Assembly: GCA_016295505.1 (NCBI GenBank)
Contig: JAEDLC010000103.1
Location: 1-6,597, forward strand
Length of the DNA stretch: 6,597 nt
Direction of reading: 5' to 3'
DNA from: Dorea sp.
GTDB taxonomy: Bacteria > Bacillota_A > Clostridia > Lachnospirales > Lachnospiraceae
In this document: in pieces, positions 1 to 6,059 of the stretch
How positions within the stretch are numbered: position 1 is the first letter of the stretch
Layout: the number at the start of each line of letters is the position of its first letter
Notes under the pieces: generated by a model
Databases searched by the model: none
What the model was told of the DNA's origin: nothing
What the model saw: only the letters and a program-made list of their open reading frames with translations
Program-made: the position numbers and the translations under genes

Positions 1-438
1 CCCGTCCGCGTGTTTCACATATGCCGCATCGTAGAATTTACGGCATCTCTGGCAATAATTCCTGTGAATGCTTCCGTGAAGCTCCAGCACATTTTTACTT
101 CCTGCCGCCTGATGAAGTCCGTCAATGTTCTGTGTAATGACCGCCGTAAGCTTCCCCGCCGCTTCCAGTTCTGCGAGCTTCAGATGTGCCGGATTCGGCT
201 TTGCATCCAGGAACATCATCTTGTTCTTATAAAACTCATAAAAGCCTTCTGTATTACGTACAAAGAAGCTGTGGCTTACGATCTGCTCCGGCGTATACTT
301 ATACTGCTGATGGTATAAACCGTCCGCACTTCGAAAATCCGGAATATCGCTCTCCGTGGATACTCCGGCGCCTCCAAAAAATACAATGTTCCTGCTGTCA
401 TCAATAATTTTCTGCAATCTTTCTACTTCTGTTTCCAT
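1..438 (-). CDS. Sir2-family NAD-dependent protein deacylase (sirtuin), 3' end cut by window edge
   Basis: Removes acyl groups, classically acetyl, from protein lysines while consuming NAD+ and giving nicotinamide and O-acyl-ADP-ribose; cytosolic. The ATG is at 438-436 and the frame stays open to base 1, giving 146 residues of a family usually about 240 long. Seen: the NAD-binding GGAGVSTESDIPDFRS stretch (residues 22-37), TQNIDGLH (102-109), the catalytic His121 in ELHGS, and the first zinc pair C129-x2-C132. The second zinc pair and the C-terminal Rossmann part lie outside the window. It starts 3 bases after the marR stop, with an AGGAG site 9 bases upstream, so it is translated from the same message. 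Residues Y70 and K73 fall where CobB-type desuccinylases carry Tyr and Arg, so acyl preference is open. Family assignment is very safe; substrate is unknown. Co-transcription with malonyl-CoA-producing genes makes acyl-lysine removal tied to lipid metabolism a plausible inference only. Confidence 0.93.
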   Translation of the reverse strand, partial: METEVERLQKIIDDSRNIVFFGGAGVSTESDIPDFRSADGLYHQQYKYTPEQIVSHSFFVRNTEGFYEFYKNKMMFLDAKPNPAHLKLAELEAAGKLTAVITQNIDGLHQAAGSKNVLELHGSIHRNYCQRCRKFYDAAYVKHADG

Positions 439-441
439 CTT

Positions 442-897
442 TTAAGACTCCTTTACCTTGCTGTATCCGGTAAAAAATTCAGTCAGTACATCCAGAGTCT
501 TTACCAGAACCGGCAGCTCCTTTTCATCCAGTTTATCCAGGATTGCCTGCGTCATCTGCCGATGATAATCCTCATGATGATGGTACGCTCTTACCCCTTT
601 TTCTGTCAGCTTCACATATACAACGCGTCGATCTGCCTCGCTTCTGTGACGCTCTACGTATTTTTTATTTACCAGACTGTTCATGGCTGTGGTGAGGGAC
701 CCGACGGTGATCTTTAACTTTTTCGCAATGGAAGACATATTTCTGCCGTCACCAAGTCCGATTGCCTCGATGACATGCATATCATTGTTTGTCAGATCCT
801 TGAATTCCTCTGTTATGATTGCCTTCTCTTCCAGCTCCCAGATCTCATTGATCAGGTTCACCAGTGTATTATTAATCAGCTTATATGCGTCGTCCAT
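442..897 (-). CDS. fabT: MarR-family transcriptional regulator, FabT-like repressor of fatty-acid synthesis
   Basis: Likely represses the surrounding fatty-acid operon. In streptococci FabT is a dimeric winged-helix repressor that binds DNA more tightly with long-chain acyl-ACP. Numbered from the preferred start (151 residues): N-terminal dimer helices; a helix-turn-helix at about 53-80 (MSSIAKKL through LVNKKYVER); a wing at about 85-101 containing RSEADRRVVYVKLTEKG; C-terminal dimerisation helices. The phrases FKDLTNNDMHVIEAIG, SLTTAMNSL and YVERHRSEADRRVV closely resemble streptococcal FabT as I remember it. Start choice: ATG at 897 has an AAGGG site 8 bases upstream, whereas the in-frame ATG at 903 would have it only 2 bases away; 903 remains possible and adds two residues. 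Unusually the regulator sits at the distal end of the structural genes. A histidine group (41, 106-108, 112) is noted separately. MarR family is certain; FabT role is strongly suggested by similarity and context. Confidence 0.88.
   Translation of the reverse strand: MDDAYKLINNTLVNLINEIWELEEKAIITEEFKDLTNNDMHVIEAIGLGDGRNMSSIAKKLKITVGSLTTAMNSLVNKKYVERHRSEADRRVVYVKLTEKGVRAYHHHEDYHRQMTQAILDKLDEKELPVLVKTLDVLTEFFTGYSKVKES
448..452 (-). promoter_or_regulatory. Ribosome binding site of the sirtuin gene
   Basis: Reads AGGAG on the minus strand, 9 bases before the ATG at 438. It lies inside the last codons of the marR-type gene, which suggests translational coupling between the regulator and the deacylase. 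Confidence 0.75.
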
Positions 898-905
898 TCC
901 CATTG

Positions 906-910
906 CCCTT
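906..910 (-). promoter_or_regulatory. Ribosome binding site deciding the marR/fabT start
   Basis: Reads AAGGG on the minus strand. Spacing is 8 bases to the ATG at 897 but only 2 bases to the ATG at 903, which favours the inner start. A weaker purine-rich run (AGGAAGAG) further upstream could serve the outer ATG, so the decision is not absolute. Confidence 0.5.
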
Positions 911-936
911 CACTCTTCCTACTTTTCTACACCAAC

Positions 937-966
937 ATTATACCCTTTCCGGCAGGAGAGAATCAA
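937..966 (-). promoter_or_regulatory. Candidate internal sigma-A promoter for marR/fabT and the sirtuin
   Basis: On the minus strand TTGATT (961-966) is followed by 18 bases and a perfect TATAAT (937-942). The -10 box contains the TAA stop codon of the upstream flavoprotein gene. The predicted start of transcription, near 930, would leave an untranslated leader of roughly 30 bases before the marR start. This would let the regulator and deacylase be expressed without the structural genes. No clear FabT-type TTTGA/TCAAA palindrome is visible beside it. Prediction from consensus match only. Confidence 0.5.
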
Positions 967-2035
967 TAACTTCTTTTACAGTTTCAATTCGACTGGCCTT
1001 ATACGCATACGCACCACAGAACAACAGTGCGTCCTCCACTTCTCCTTTGGCTGCATGGATCAGTGCTTCTGTAATGCAGTAAGGAATCTTTGCAGGATTA
1101 CAGCCATTCAGACATCCCCGGCATCTGACCGGTGCAATCCGCTCTCCTGACATGATCTTCTTCATAAAAGAATTGACGATGGCACGTCCCGGCATCCCGA
1201 CCGGACTTTTTACAATGGCAACGTCTTCCTTTTCTGCTCTTACATACGTCTCTTTATAACGGATATCTGCATCACATTCTTCGGTTGTCACAAATCTTGT
1301 CGCTACCTGAATCGCATCGGCTCCAAGGGCAAATGCATGCGCTGCCTGCTCCTGATTCTCAATGCCTCCGGCAACTGCTACCGGAATCTTCTGACCGTAC
1401 TTGTCTTCATATTCCCTGACAGCTTCCAGAATGGCATGGATCTCCCCGTCATATTCTTTCACGGGATCTTTCACTGTACAGGCAGAATCAGCCCCGTATT
1501 CCGCAAGCTGTTCTCTGGTGAATCCCAGATGTCCTCCGGCGAGCGGACCTTCAATGACCAGAAGATCCGGGATTCTTTTATATTTTCGATCCCAGTACTT
1601 CAAGATTACTCTTGCCGACTTTTCGCTGGATACGATCGGTGCAAGCTTTACATCAGAATTTTCCGCGTACTTCGGCAACTCCGTCGGAAGTCCTGCTCCG
1701 GAGATGATCAGATCTGCACCTGCAGCAATCGCCGCCTTTACATACTGTTCATAGTGCTGCATTGCTACCATGATGTTGAATCCAATCACGCCTTCCGGAG
1801 CAATGTCTCTCGCTTTCTCATATTCTTTTTGAACTGCTCTTAAATTGGCCTTCAATGGATCCTCGTCAAAATCCGGCTCCTGAAAACCAATCTGGGCGGC
1901 AGAGATGATCCCTATGCCGCCCTCTTTTGCAACGCTCCCGGCAAGACGGCCCAGACTGATTCCTATGCCCATTCCGCCCTGAATCAACGGAAGCTTTACT
2001 TCTATATTACCAACTTTCAATGGTTTTACTTTCAT
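938..2035 (-). CDS. FMN-dependent FabK / nitronate monooxygenase family flavoprotein with C-terminal four-Cys motif (possible enoyl-ACP reductase)
   Basis: A TIM-barrel FMN protein of 365 residues; the family includes FabK (enoyl-ACP reductase, about 320 residues) and nitronate monooxygenases. Seen: N-terminal IQGGMGIGIS (18-27) for FMN; FNIMVAM (86-92); EGPLAGGHLG (162-171) with the family histidine at 169; AVAGGI (220-225) and GADAIQVATRFVTTEE (238-253) for flavin phosphate. It is longer than FabK through an insertion around 50-80 and a tail. The tail has C305-x2-C308-x3-C312-x7-C320, which classical FabK lacks and which resembles iron-sulfur ligation. The start is fixed by AGGAG at 2043-2047, 7 bases upstream; it follows accDA by 25 bases. 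The operon position supports a role as the reductase of the elongation cycle, but annotation pipelines would probably call it nitronate monooxygenase. A second, true FabK could lie upstream of fabF, where Firmicutes often keep it. Family sure, reaction unsure. Confidence 0.85.
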   Translation of the reverse strand: MKVKPLKVGNIEVKLPLIQGGMGIGISLGRLAGSVAKEGGIGIISAAQIGFQEPDFDEDPLKANLRAVQKEYEKARDIAPEGVIGFNIMVAMQHYEQYVKAAIAAGADLIISGAGLPTELPKYAENSDVKLAPIVSSEKSARVILKYWDRKYKRIPDLLVIEGPLAGGHLGFTREQLAEYGADSACTVKDPVKEYDGEIHAILEAVREYEDKYGQKIPVAVAGGIENQEQAAHAFALGADAIQVATRFVTTEECDADIRYKETYVRAEKEDVAIVKSPVGMPGRAIVNSFMKKIMSGERIAPVRCRGCLNGCNPAKIPYCITEALIHAAKGEVEDALLFCGAYAYKASRIETVKEVIDSLLPERV

Positions 2036-2060
2036 ATATTATCTCCTCGCTCCTCTTCTG

Positions 2061-3803
2061 TTACAGCTGCCGGAATCTCTGATATCTGCGCTCTGTCAGT
2101 TCTTCCCGGGACATCACTTCATATCGATTCAGAAATTCTTCCAGTTCCCGTTCCAGAGGAGTGATTACCTGATGGATATTCCGGACCGTATATTCTTCCG
2201 GCTCCCAGAATACTTTTTCCACGATTCCCTGCTGATACAGATCTTCTGCCGTAAGTCGCATGACCTTTGCCGCCTCTTTTGCCCTGGAACTGTCCTTCCA
2301 CAGAATACTTGCAAAACCTTCCGGTGACAGGATGGAATAGATGGAATTCTCCAGCATCCATACTTCATCCGCAGTTGCCATGGCAAGTGCTCCTCCGCTT
2401 CCGCCTTCTCCGATGATGATGGAAAGCACCGGAACTTTCAATCCTGACATCTCATAGATGTTTCTCGCAATCGCCTCTCCCTGTCCGCGTTCTTCTGCTT
2501 CCAGTCCACAAAAGGCTCCAGGCGTATCTACAAAACAGATCACCGGGCGATGGAACTTCTCTGCCTGTTTCATCAGGCGAAGCGCCTTGCGGTATCCATC
2601 CGGAGAGGGCATACCAAAGTTCCGCTCAATATTTTCCTTTGTATTGGTACCTTTTGCCTGTGCGATCACAGTAACCGGCCTGCCATGGAATCTGGCAATT
2701 CCGCCGATAATCGCCTTGTCATCTGCATAATAACGGTCTCCGTGGAATTCTATGAAGTCTGTAAACATGCGCTGAATATAGTCACTTCCTACCGGACGGT
2801 CTTTTTTCCTGGACAGTTGCACACGCTCCCACGCATCCACAGAAGCCTCCTCCTGTCCATGCGGCAGATTTCCGCCTTGTATCCCCACCTGCATGCCGGC
2901 ATTTCGGACAAAACGCTCTGTCTCCTCTGTACTTTTCGGACTCATCTTTTCTTCATGAAGCGACAGAATCCGGGACAGAGTTGCCTTAAGCATTGGACGT
3001 TCCACAATCGCGTCGATAAATCCATGCTCCAGCAGAAATTCCGAACGCTGAAATCCTTTCGGAAGCTTCTGTCCTATGGTCTGTTCGATCACCCGGGGGC
3101 CGGCAAAACCAATCAGAGCCTTTGGTTCCGCCAAAATCACATCACCCAGCATGGCAAAGCTTGCCGTGACTCCTCCGGTAGTCGGATCTGTCAGAACACT
3201 GATATACAGAAGACCCGCATCACTGTGTCTTTTTAATGCAGCAGAGGTCTTGGCCATCTGCATCAGAGAGGTAATTCCTTCCTGCATTCTGGCTCCTCCG
3301 GAACAGGCAAACAGAATCACCGGCAATCGTTCCTCAGTCGCTCTTTCCACGGCTTTTGCAATCTTTTCACCGACAACTTCTCCCATGCTTGCCATGAGAA
3401 ATCTTCCGTCACAGACTCCGATCACCACTTCTTTTCCGTCTATTTTCGCTTTTCCGGTGACGATTGCCTCATTCAGTCCTGTTTTTTCCCGCAGTCCTTC
3501 CAGCTTTTCCTCATATCCTTTATAATTCAGCGGGTTTCTGGTCTCCATATTCAGATCCCATTCTTCAAAAGACCCCTGATCAGTCACCATCTCGATTCTC
3601 CGATAAGCATGTACCCGAAAATATCCTCCACACTTCGGACAGATATAATATCCTTTCTTTACATCATCTGCAATAATTGCACCTCCACATTTGTTACATT
3701 TGCGAAGAAGCCCTTCCGGAACTTCCGGTCTGCCGGAAAAAGGGATATAACTTTTTTTCGTTCCGGAAAGTCTGGTCTTTTTAAACATATTATCTAGCTT
3801 CAT
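2061..3803 (-). CDS. accDA: Acetyl-CoA carboxylase carboxyltransferase, beta and alpha subunits fused (AccD-AccA)
   Basis: Transfers the carboxyl group from carboxybiotin on AccB to acetyl-CoA, giving malonyl-CoA. One open frame of 580 residues holds both halves that are normally separate proteins of about 290 and 320 residues. AccD half (about 1-285): zinc ribbon C36-x2-C39-x15-C55-x2-C58; SGGARMQEG (168-176); GGVTASFAMLGD (210-221); GFAGPRVIEQT (232-242). Linker about 286-325. AccA half (about 325-580): FIEFHGDR (350-357); NFGMP and DGYRKALRLM (395-411); DTPGAF with AEERGQGEAIARN (426-448); GEGGSGGALA (465-474); ending in RRYQRFRQL like E. coli AccA. Compared with E. coli AccA as remembered, about 50 N-terminal helical residues are missing, replaced by the linker. 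The ATG at 3803 has AAGGGTG 7 bases upstream, overlapping the accC stop; the gap is 12 bases. No stop or frameshift at the junction is seen, so the fusion looks real. Confidence 0.95.
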   Translation of the reverse strand: MKLDNMFKKTRLSGTKKSYIPFSGRPEVPEGLLRKCNKCGGAIIADDVKKGYYICPKCGGYFRVHAYRRIEMVTDQGSFEEWDLNMETRNPLNYKGYEEKLEGLREKTGLNEAIVTGKAKIDGKEVVIGVCDGRFLMASMGEVVGEKIAKAVERATEERLPVILFACSGGARMQEGITSLMQMAKTSAALKRHSDAGLLYISVLTDPTTGGVTASFAMLGDVILAEPKALIGFAGPRVIEQTIGQKLPKGFQRSEFLLEHGFIDAIVERPMLKATLSRILSLHEEKMSPKSTEETERFVRNAGMQVGIQGGNLPHGQEEASVDAWERVQLSRKKDRPVGSDYIQRMFTDFIEFHGDRYYADDKAIIGGIARFHGRPVTVIAQAKGTNTKENIERNFGMPSPDGYRKALRLMKQAEKFHRPVICFVDTPGAFCGLEAEERGQGEAIARNIYEMSGLKVPVLSIIIGEGGSGGALAMATADEVWMLENSIYSILSPEGFASILWKDSSRAKEAAKVMRLTAEDLYQQGIVEKVFWEPEEYTVRNIHQVITPLERELEEFLNRYEVMSREELTERRYQRFRQL

Positions 3804-3815
3804 AGACGTTCACCC

Positions 3816-5150
3816 TTACAATCTCTCGATAAACTCAATATCAATATTACCCTCAATATAATCCGGATGATTCAGAATATCATACTGGTAATCCACATTT
3901 GTATCGATTCCTTCAATGATGACCTCTCCCAGTGCACTTCGCATCTTCAGGATCGCCTCATTTCGGTTATTCGCCCATACGATCAGTTTGGCAACCATGG
4001 AGTCATAGTACGGCGGAATGGTATATCCGCTGTAGATTGCTGAATCGATCCGTATGCCTTTACCACCCGGCAGATACATATCTGTAATCGTTCCCGGAGA
4101 CGGCCGAAAGCCTTTTTCCGGATTTTCTGCATTAATCCTGCATTCAATCGCATGTCCCGTAAGTCTGATATCCTCCTGACAAAAGGACAGTCTTTCTCCG
4201 GATGCGATACGAATCTGTTCTTTTACCAGATCGATGCCGGTTACCCATTCTGTAACCGGATGCTCAACCTGGATTCTGGTATTCATCTCCATAAAGTAAA
4301 AGTTTCCATTCTTCTCCAGCAGAAATTCAATGGTTCCGGCATTCACATACCCTGCTGCTTTCGCAGCTTTTACGGCGGCCTCTCCCATCTTCTCCCGAAG
4401 TTCTTCCGAAAGAGCAACAGATGGCGATTCCTCGATCAGCTTCTGATGGTTTCTCTGAATGGAGCAGTCTCTTTCTCCCAGATGAACCACATTCCCATAG
4501 CTGTCCGCAAGAATCTGGAATTCAATGTGTCTTGGGTGCTCCACAAAATGTTCGATATACATGGTATGATCGCCAAAGGCCATCTGCGCCTCTTTCTGCG
4601 CGGTCTGAAAGCTCTGTGCAAATTCTTCCGGAGACCTGGCGACCCTCATTCCCTTTCCTCCGCCGCCAAGCGCCGCTTTTACAATGACCGGATACCCAAT
4701 TGCGGCCGCAATCTCTGCCCCTGTCTCTGCATCATAAACTGGCTCTGTACTTCCCGGAATGACCGGAACTCCTGCAGCGATCATCGTATTTCTGGCTTCC
4801 TGTTTGTTACCCAGACTTGCGATCACCTTTGAACCCGGTCCGATAAATGTGATATTACACTGCTCACAGAGCTCTGCGAACTTGCTGTTTTCTGATAAAA
4901 ATCCAAAACCCGGGTGGATGGCATCCGCACCGCTTACAATCGTGGCGCTTAAAATGCGATCCATACTCAGGTAGCTTTCACCTGATGGCGCCGGTCCGAT
5001 ACAGATGGCTTCGTCAGCCAGCTTGGTATGAAGCGCCTCCCGGTCTGCCTCTGAATATACAGCTACCGTTTCAATTCCCATCTCACGGCAAGCCCGGATA
5101 ATTCGCACTGCAATCTCTCCGCGGTTGGCAATCAATACTTTTTTCATCAT
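3816..5150 (-). CDS. accC: Acetyl-CoA carboxylase, biotin carboxylase subunit
   Basis: Carboxylates the biotin on AccB using bicarbonate and ATP, the first half-reaction of malonyl-CoA synthesis. It has 444 residues, against about 449 in E. coli, so it is full length. Domains: N-terminal pre-ATP-grasp Rossmann part (IANRGEIAVRIIRACRE from 7; IHPGFGFLSEN 78-88); ATP-grasp with K116, the glycine-rich ALGGGGKGMRV (160-170), ERDCSIQRNHQK (226-237), and FMEMNTRIQVEHPVTE (286-301) containing E288, R292 and E296; C-terminal domain with R338 in AIECRINAENP and YYDSMVAKL (381-389). All residues I know to be catalytic in E. coli are present at nearly identical numbers. Two adjacent ATGs (5150, 5147) could start it. 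The AGGTGA site overlaps the fabZ stop and stands 7 bases before 5150, which supports the longer form. Gap to fabZ is 11 bases, so translation is probably coupled. Confidence 0.97.
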   Translation of the reverse strand: MMKKVLIANRGEIAVRIIRACREMGIETVAVYSEADREALHTKLADEAICIGPAPSGESYLSMDRILSATIVSGADAIHPGFGFLSENSKFAELCEQCNITFIGPGSKVIASLGNKQEARNTMIAAGVPVIPGSTEPVYDAETGAEIAAAIGYPVIVKAALGGGGKGMRVARSPEEFAQSFQTAQKEAQMAFGDHTMYIEHFVEHPRHIEFQILADSYGNVVHLGERDCSIQRNHQKLIEESPSVALSEELREKMGEAAVKAAKAAGYVNAGTIEFLLEKNGNFYFMEMNTRIQVEHPVTEWVTGIDLVKEQIRIASGERLSFCQEDIRLTGHAIECRINAENPEKGFRPSPGTITDMYLPGGKGIRIDSAIYSGYTIPPYYDSMVAKLIVWANNRNEAILKMRSALGEVIIEGIDTNVDYQYDILNHPDYIEGNIDIEFIERL

Positions 5151-5161
5151 TCTTCCGTCAC

Positions 5162-5590
5162 CTATCCGATCATAAATGTCAGTTCCGCGCTGACAACTAC
5201 TTTTCCGTCAACACTTGCTACAGCCTCGCCGACTCCCACCGGTCCCTTCTGTTTAATAATCCTGGTCTCCAGACGCACCTTGTCTCCCGGTATGATTTTT
5301 CCTTTAAACTTACATTTATTGATACCGCCAAAGTATGCAACCTTTCTGCGATTTTCTTCTACGCTTAAGATTGCGACCGCTCCGGCCTGTGCCAGGGCTT
5401 CCACAGTCAGTACTCCCGGCATGACCGGCTCCTGCGGAAAATGCCCTTTAAAAAAATCTTCTCTGTAAGATACACATTTATACCCAACCGCATACTGTCC
5501 CGGCTCATAATCTTCTATATAATCCAGAAGTAAGAACGGGTGCCTGTGCGGAATGATCTCCTTGATCTGATTAATATCCAAATGATTCAT
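5162..5590 (-). CDS. fabZ: 3-hydroxyacyl-ACP dehydratase FabZ
   Basis: Dehydrates 3-hydroxyacyl-ACP to trans-2-enoyl-ACP in each elongation cycle; a cytosolic hot-dog-fold enzyme. From the chosen start it has 142 residues, normal for FabZ. Seen: IPHRHPFLLLD (13-23), the catalytic GHFP with His50, PVMPGVLTVEALAQAG (55-70) with catalytic Glu64, and KCKFKGKIIPGD (92-103). Start choice: the frame is open up to an ATG at 5638, but that would add 16 unrelated residues and overlap accB; the ATG at 5590 has AGGAG 8 bases upstream and matches the family N-terminus. It lies between accB and accC, the usual Firmicutes order. Whether it also isomerises to cis-3 (as FabN or FabA relatives do) for unsaturated fatty acids cannot be read from the sequence; plain FabZ is the default. 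Confidence 0.95.
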   Translation of the reverse strand: MNHLDINQIKEIIPHRHPFLLLDYIEDYEPGQYAVGYKCVSYREDFFKGHFPQEPVMPGVLTVEALAQAGAVAILSVEENRRKVAYFGGINKCKFKGKIIPGDKVRLETRIIKQKGPVGVGEAVASVDGKVVVSAELTFMIG

Positions 5591-5598
5591 AATATGTT

Positions 5599-5603
5599 CT
5601 CCT
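5599..5603 (-). promoter_or_regulatory. Ribosome binding site deciding the fabZ start
   Basis: AGGAG on the minus strand, directly after the accB stop codon (TAA at 5606-5604) and 8 bases before the ATG at 5590. It excludes the upstream in-frame ATG at 5638 as the main start and suggests accB-fabZ translational coupling. Confidence 0.8.
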
Positions 5604-6041
5604 TTAAGCAATACGGAACAACGGCTGTCCGTACTCAACGGCTTCTCCGTTTTCTACCAGAACCTCCGTGATCGTTCCGTCATACTCACTCTCAATTTCA
5701 TTCATCAGTTTCATCGCTTCCACAATCGCCAGAGTCTGCCCCTTCTTCACCTGGTCTCCGACACTGACAAATGGACTGGCATCCTCTGCCGGTGCCGCAT
5801 AAAAGGTTCCTACCAGAGGTGATTCTACCACTTTCCCTCTCACCTCATTCTCTTCTTTTGCCGGAATCTCCGCTTTCGGCACTTCTGCTGTCATCGGAGC
5901 TCCCATAACGACCTGTGTGGCCTGCACCTTTTCACCCTTTTTGGTAAGATGCAGTTTTACCCCGTTTTCTTCATACCTGAAACCGGTCAGTTCTGAATCT
6001 GACACCGCATTGATTAACTTGACAAGGTTTTCTAACTCCAT
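5604..6041 (-). CDS. accB: Biotin carboxyl carrier protein of acetyl-CoA carboxylase
   Basis: Carries the covalently bound biotin between biotin carboxylase and carboxyltransferase. It has 145 residues, slightly shorter than the 156 of E. coli. Layout: an N-terminal helical part (1-35, MELENLVKLINAVSDSEL) of the kind that docks on AccC; a flexible Pro/Ala/Glu/Lys-rich linker (about 36-70) that is short; then a biotinyl domain (about 71-145). The biotin site is EAMKLMNEI with Lys111 as the attachment residue. The thumb-like segment SPLVGTFYAAPAEDASPF (74-91), typical of acetyl-CoA carboxylase carriers and absent from many other biotin domains, supports AccB rather than a decarboxylase carrier. 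ATG at 6041 has AAAGGA about 10 bases upstream; the gap to fabF is 18 bases. Confidence 0.96.
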   Translation of the reverse strand: MELENLVKLINAVSDSELTGFRYEENGVKLHLTKKGEKVQATQVVMGAPMTAEVPKAEIPAKEENEVRGKVVESPLVGTFYAAPAEDASPFVSVGDQVKKGQTLAIVEAMKLMNEIESEYDGTITEVLVENGEAVEYGQPLFRIA

Positions 6042-6059
6042 ACTCTGCAGATCCTTTCT

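Noticed and set aside
10..407. Plus-strand frames of 73 and 102 codons at the low-coordinate edge
   Set aside because: They lie opposite the sirtuin, whose NAD-binding and catalytic motifs are intact, so they are shadows.
683..1150. 155-codon plus-strand frame spanning the marR start, the candidate promoter and the end of the flavoprotein gene
   Set aside because: Overlaps two well-supported minus-strand genes and shows no recognisable domain; an antisense gene would need expression evidence.
2830..2950. Possible sequencing artefact joining separate accD and accA genes
   Set aside because: The junction is in frame with a plausible linker, no remnant of an accA start region or ribosome binding site is evident there, and accD-accA adjacency makes a natural fusion the simpler explanation.
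2550..3236. 228-codon open frame on the plus strand opposite accDA
   Set aside because: Shadow of the conserved carboxyltransferase frame; composition is not protein-like and no domain is seen.
4699..4712. Perfect 14-base palindrome ATTGCGGCCGCAAT
   Set aside because: It falls inside accC over the codons for Ile-Ala-Ala-Ala-Ile and has no partner site; best explained by codon composition.
4152..4832. 226-codon open frame on the plus strand opposite accC
   Set aside because: It is the antisense shadow of a full-length accC with all catalytic residues; its translation is rich in Cys, Phe and Ser with no recognisable domain.
5591..5638. Upstream in-frame start extending FabZ by 16 residues
   Set aside because: The extension overlaps accB, lacks similarity to FabZ N-termini, and the AGGAG at 5599-5603 points to the ATG at 5590.
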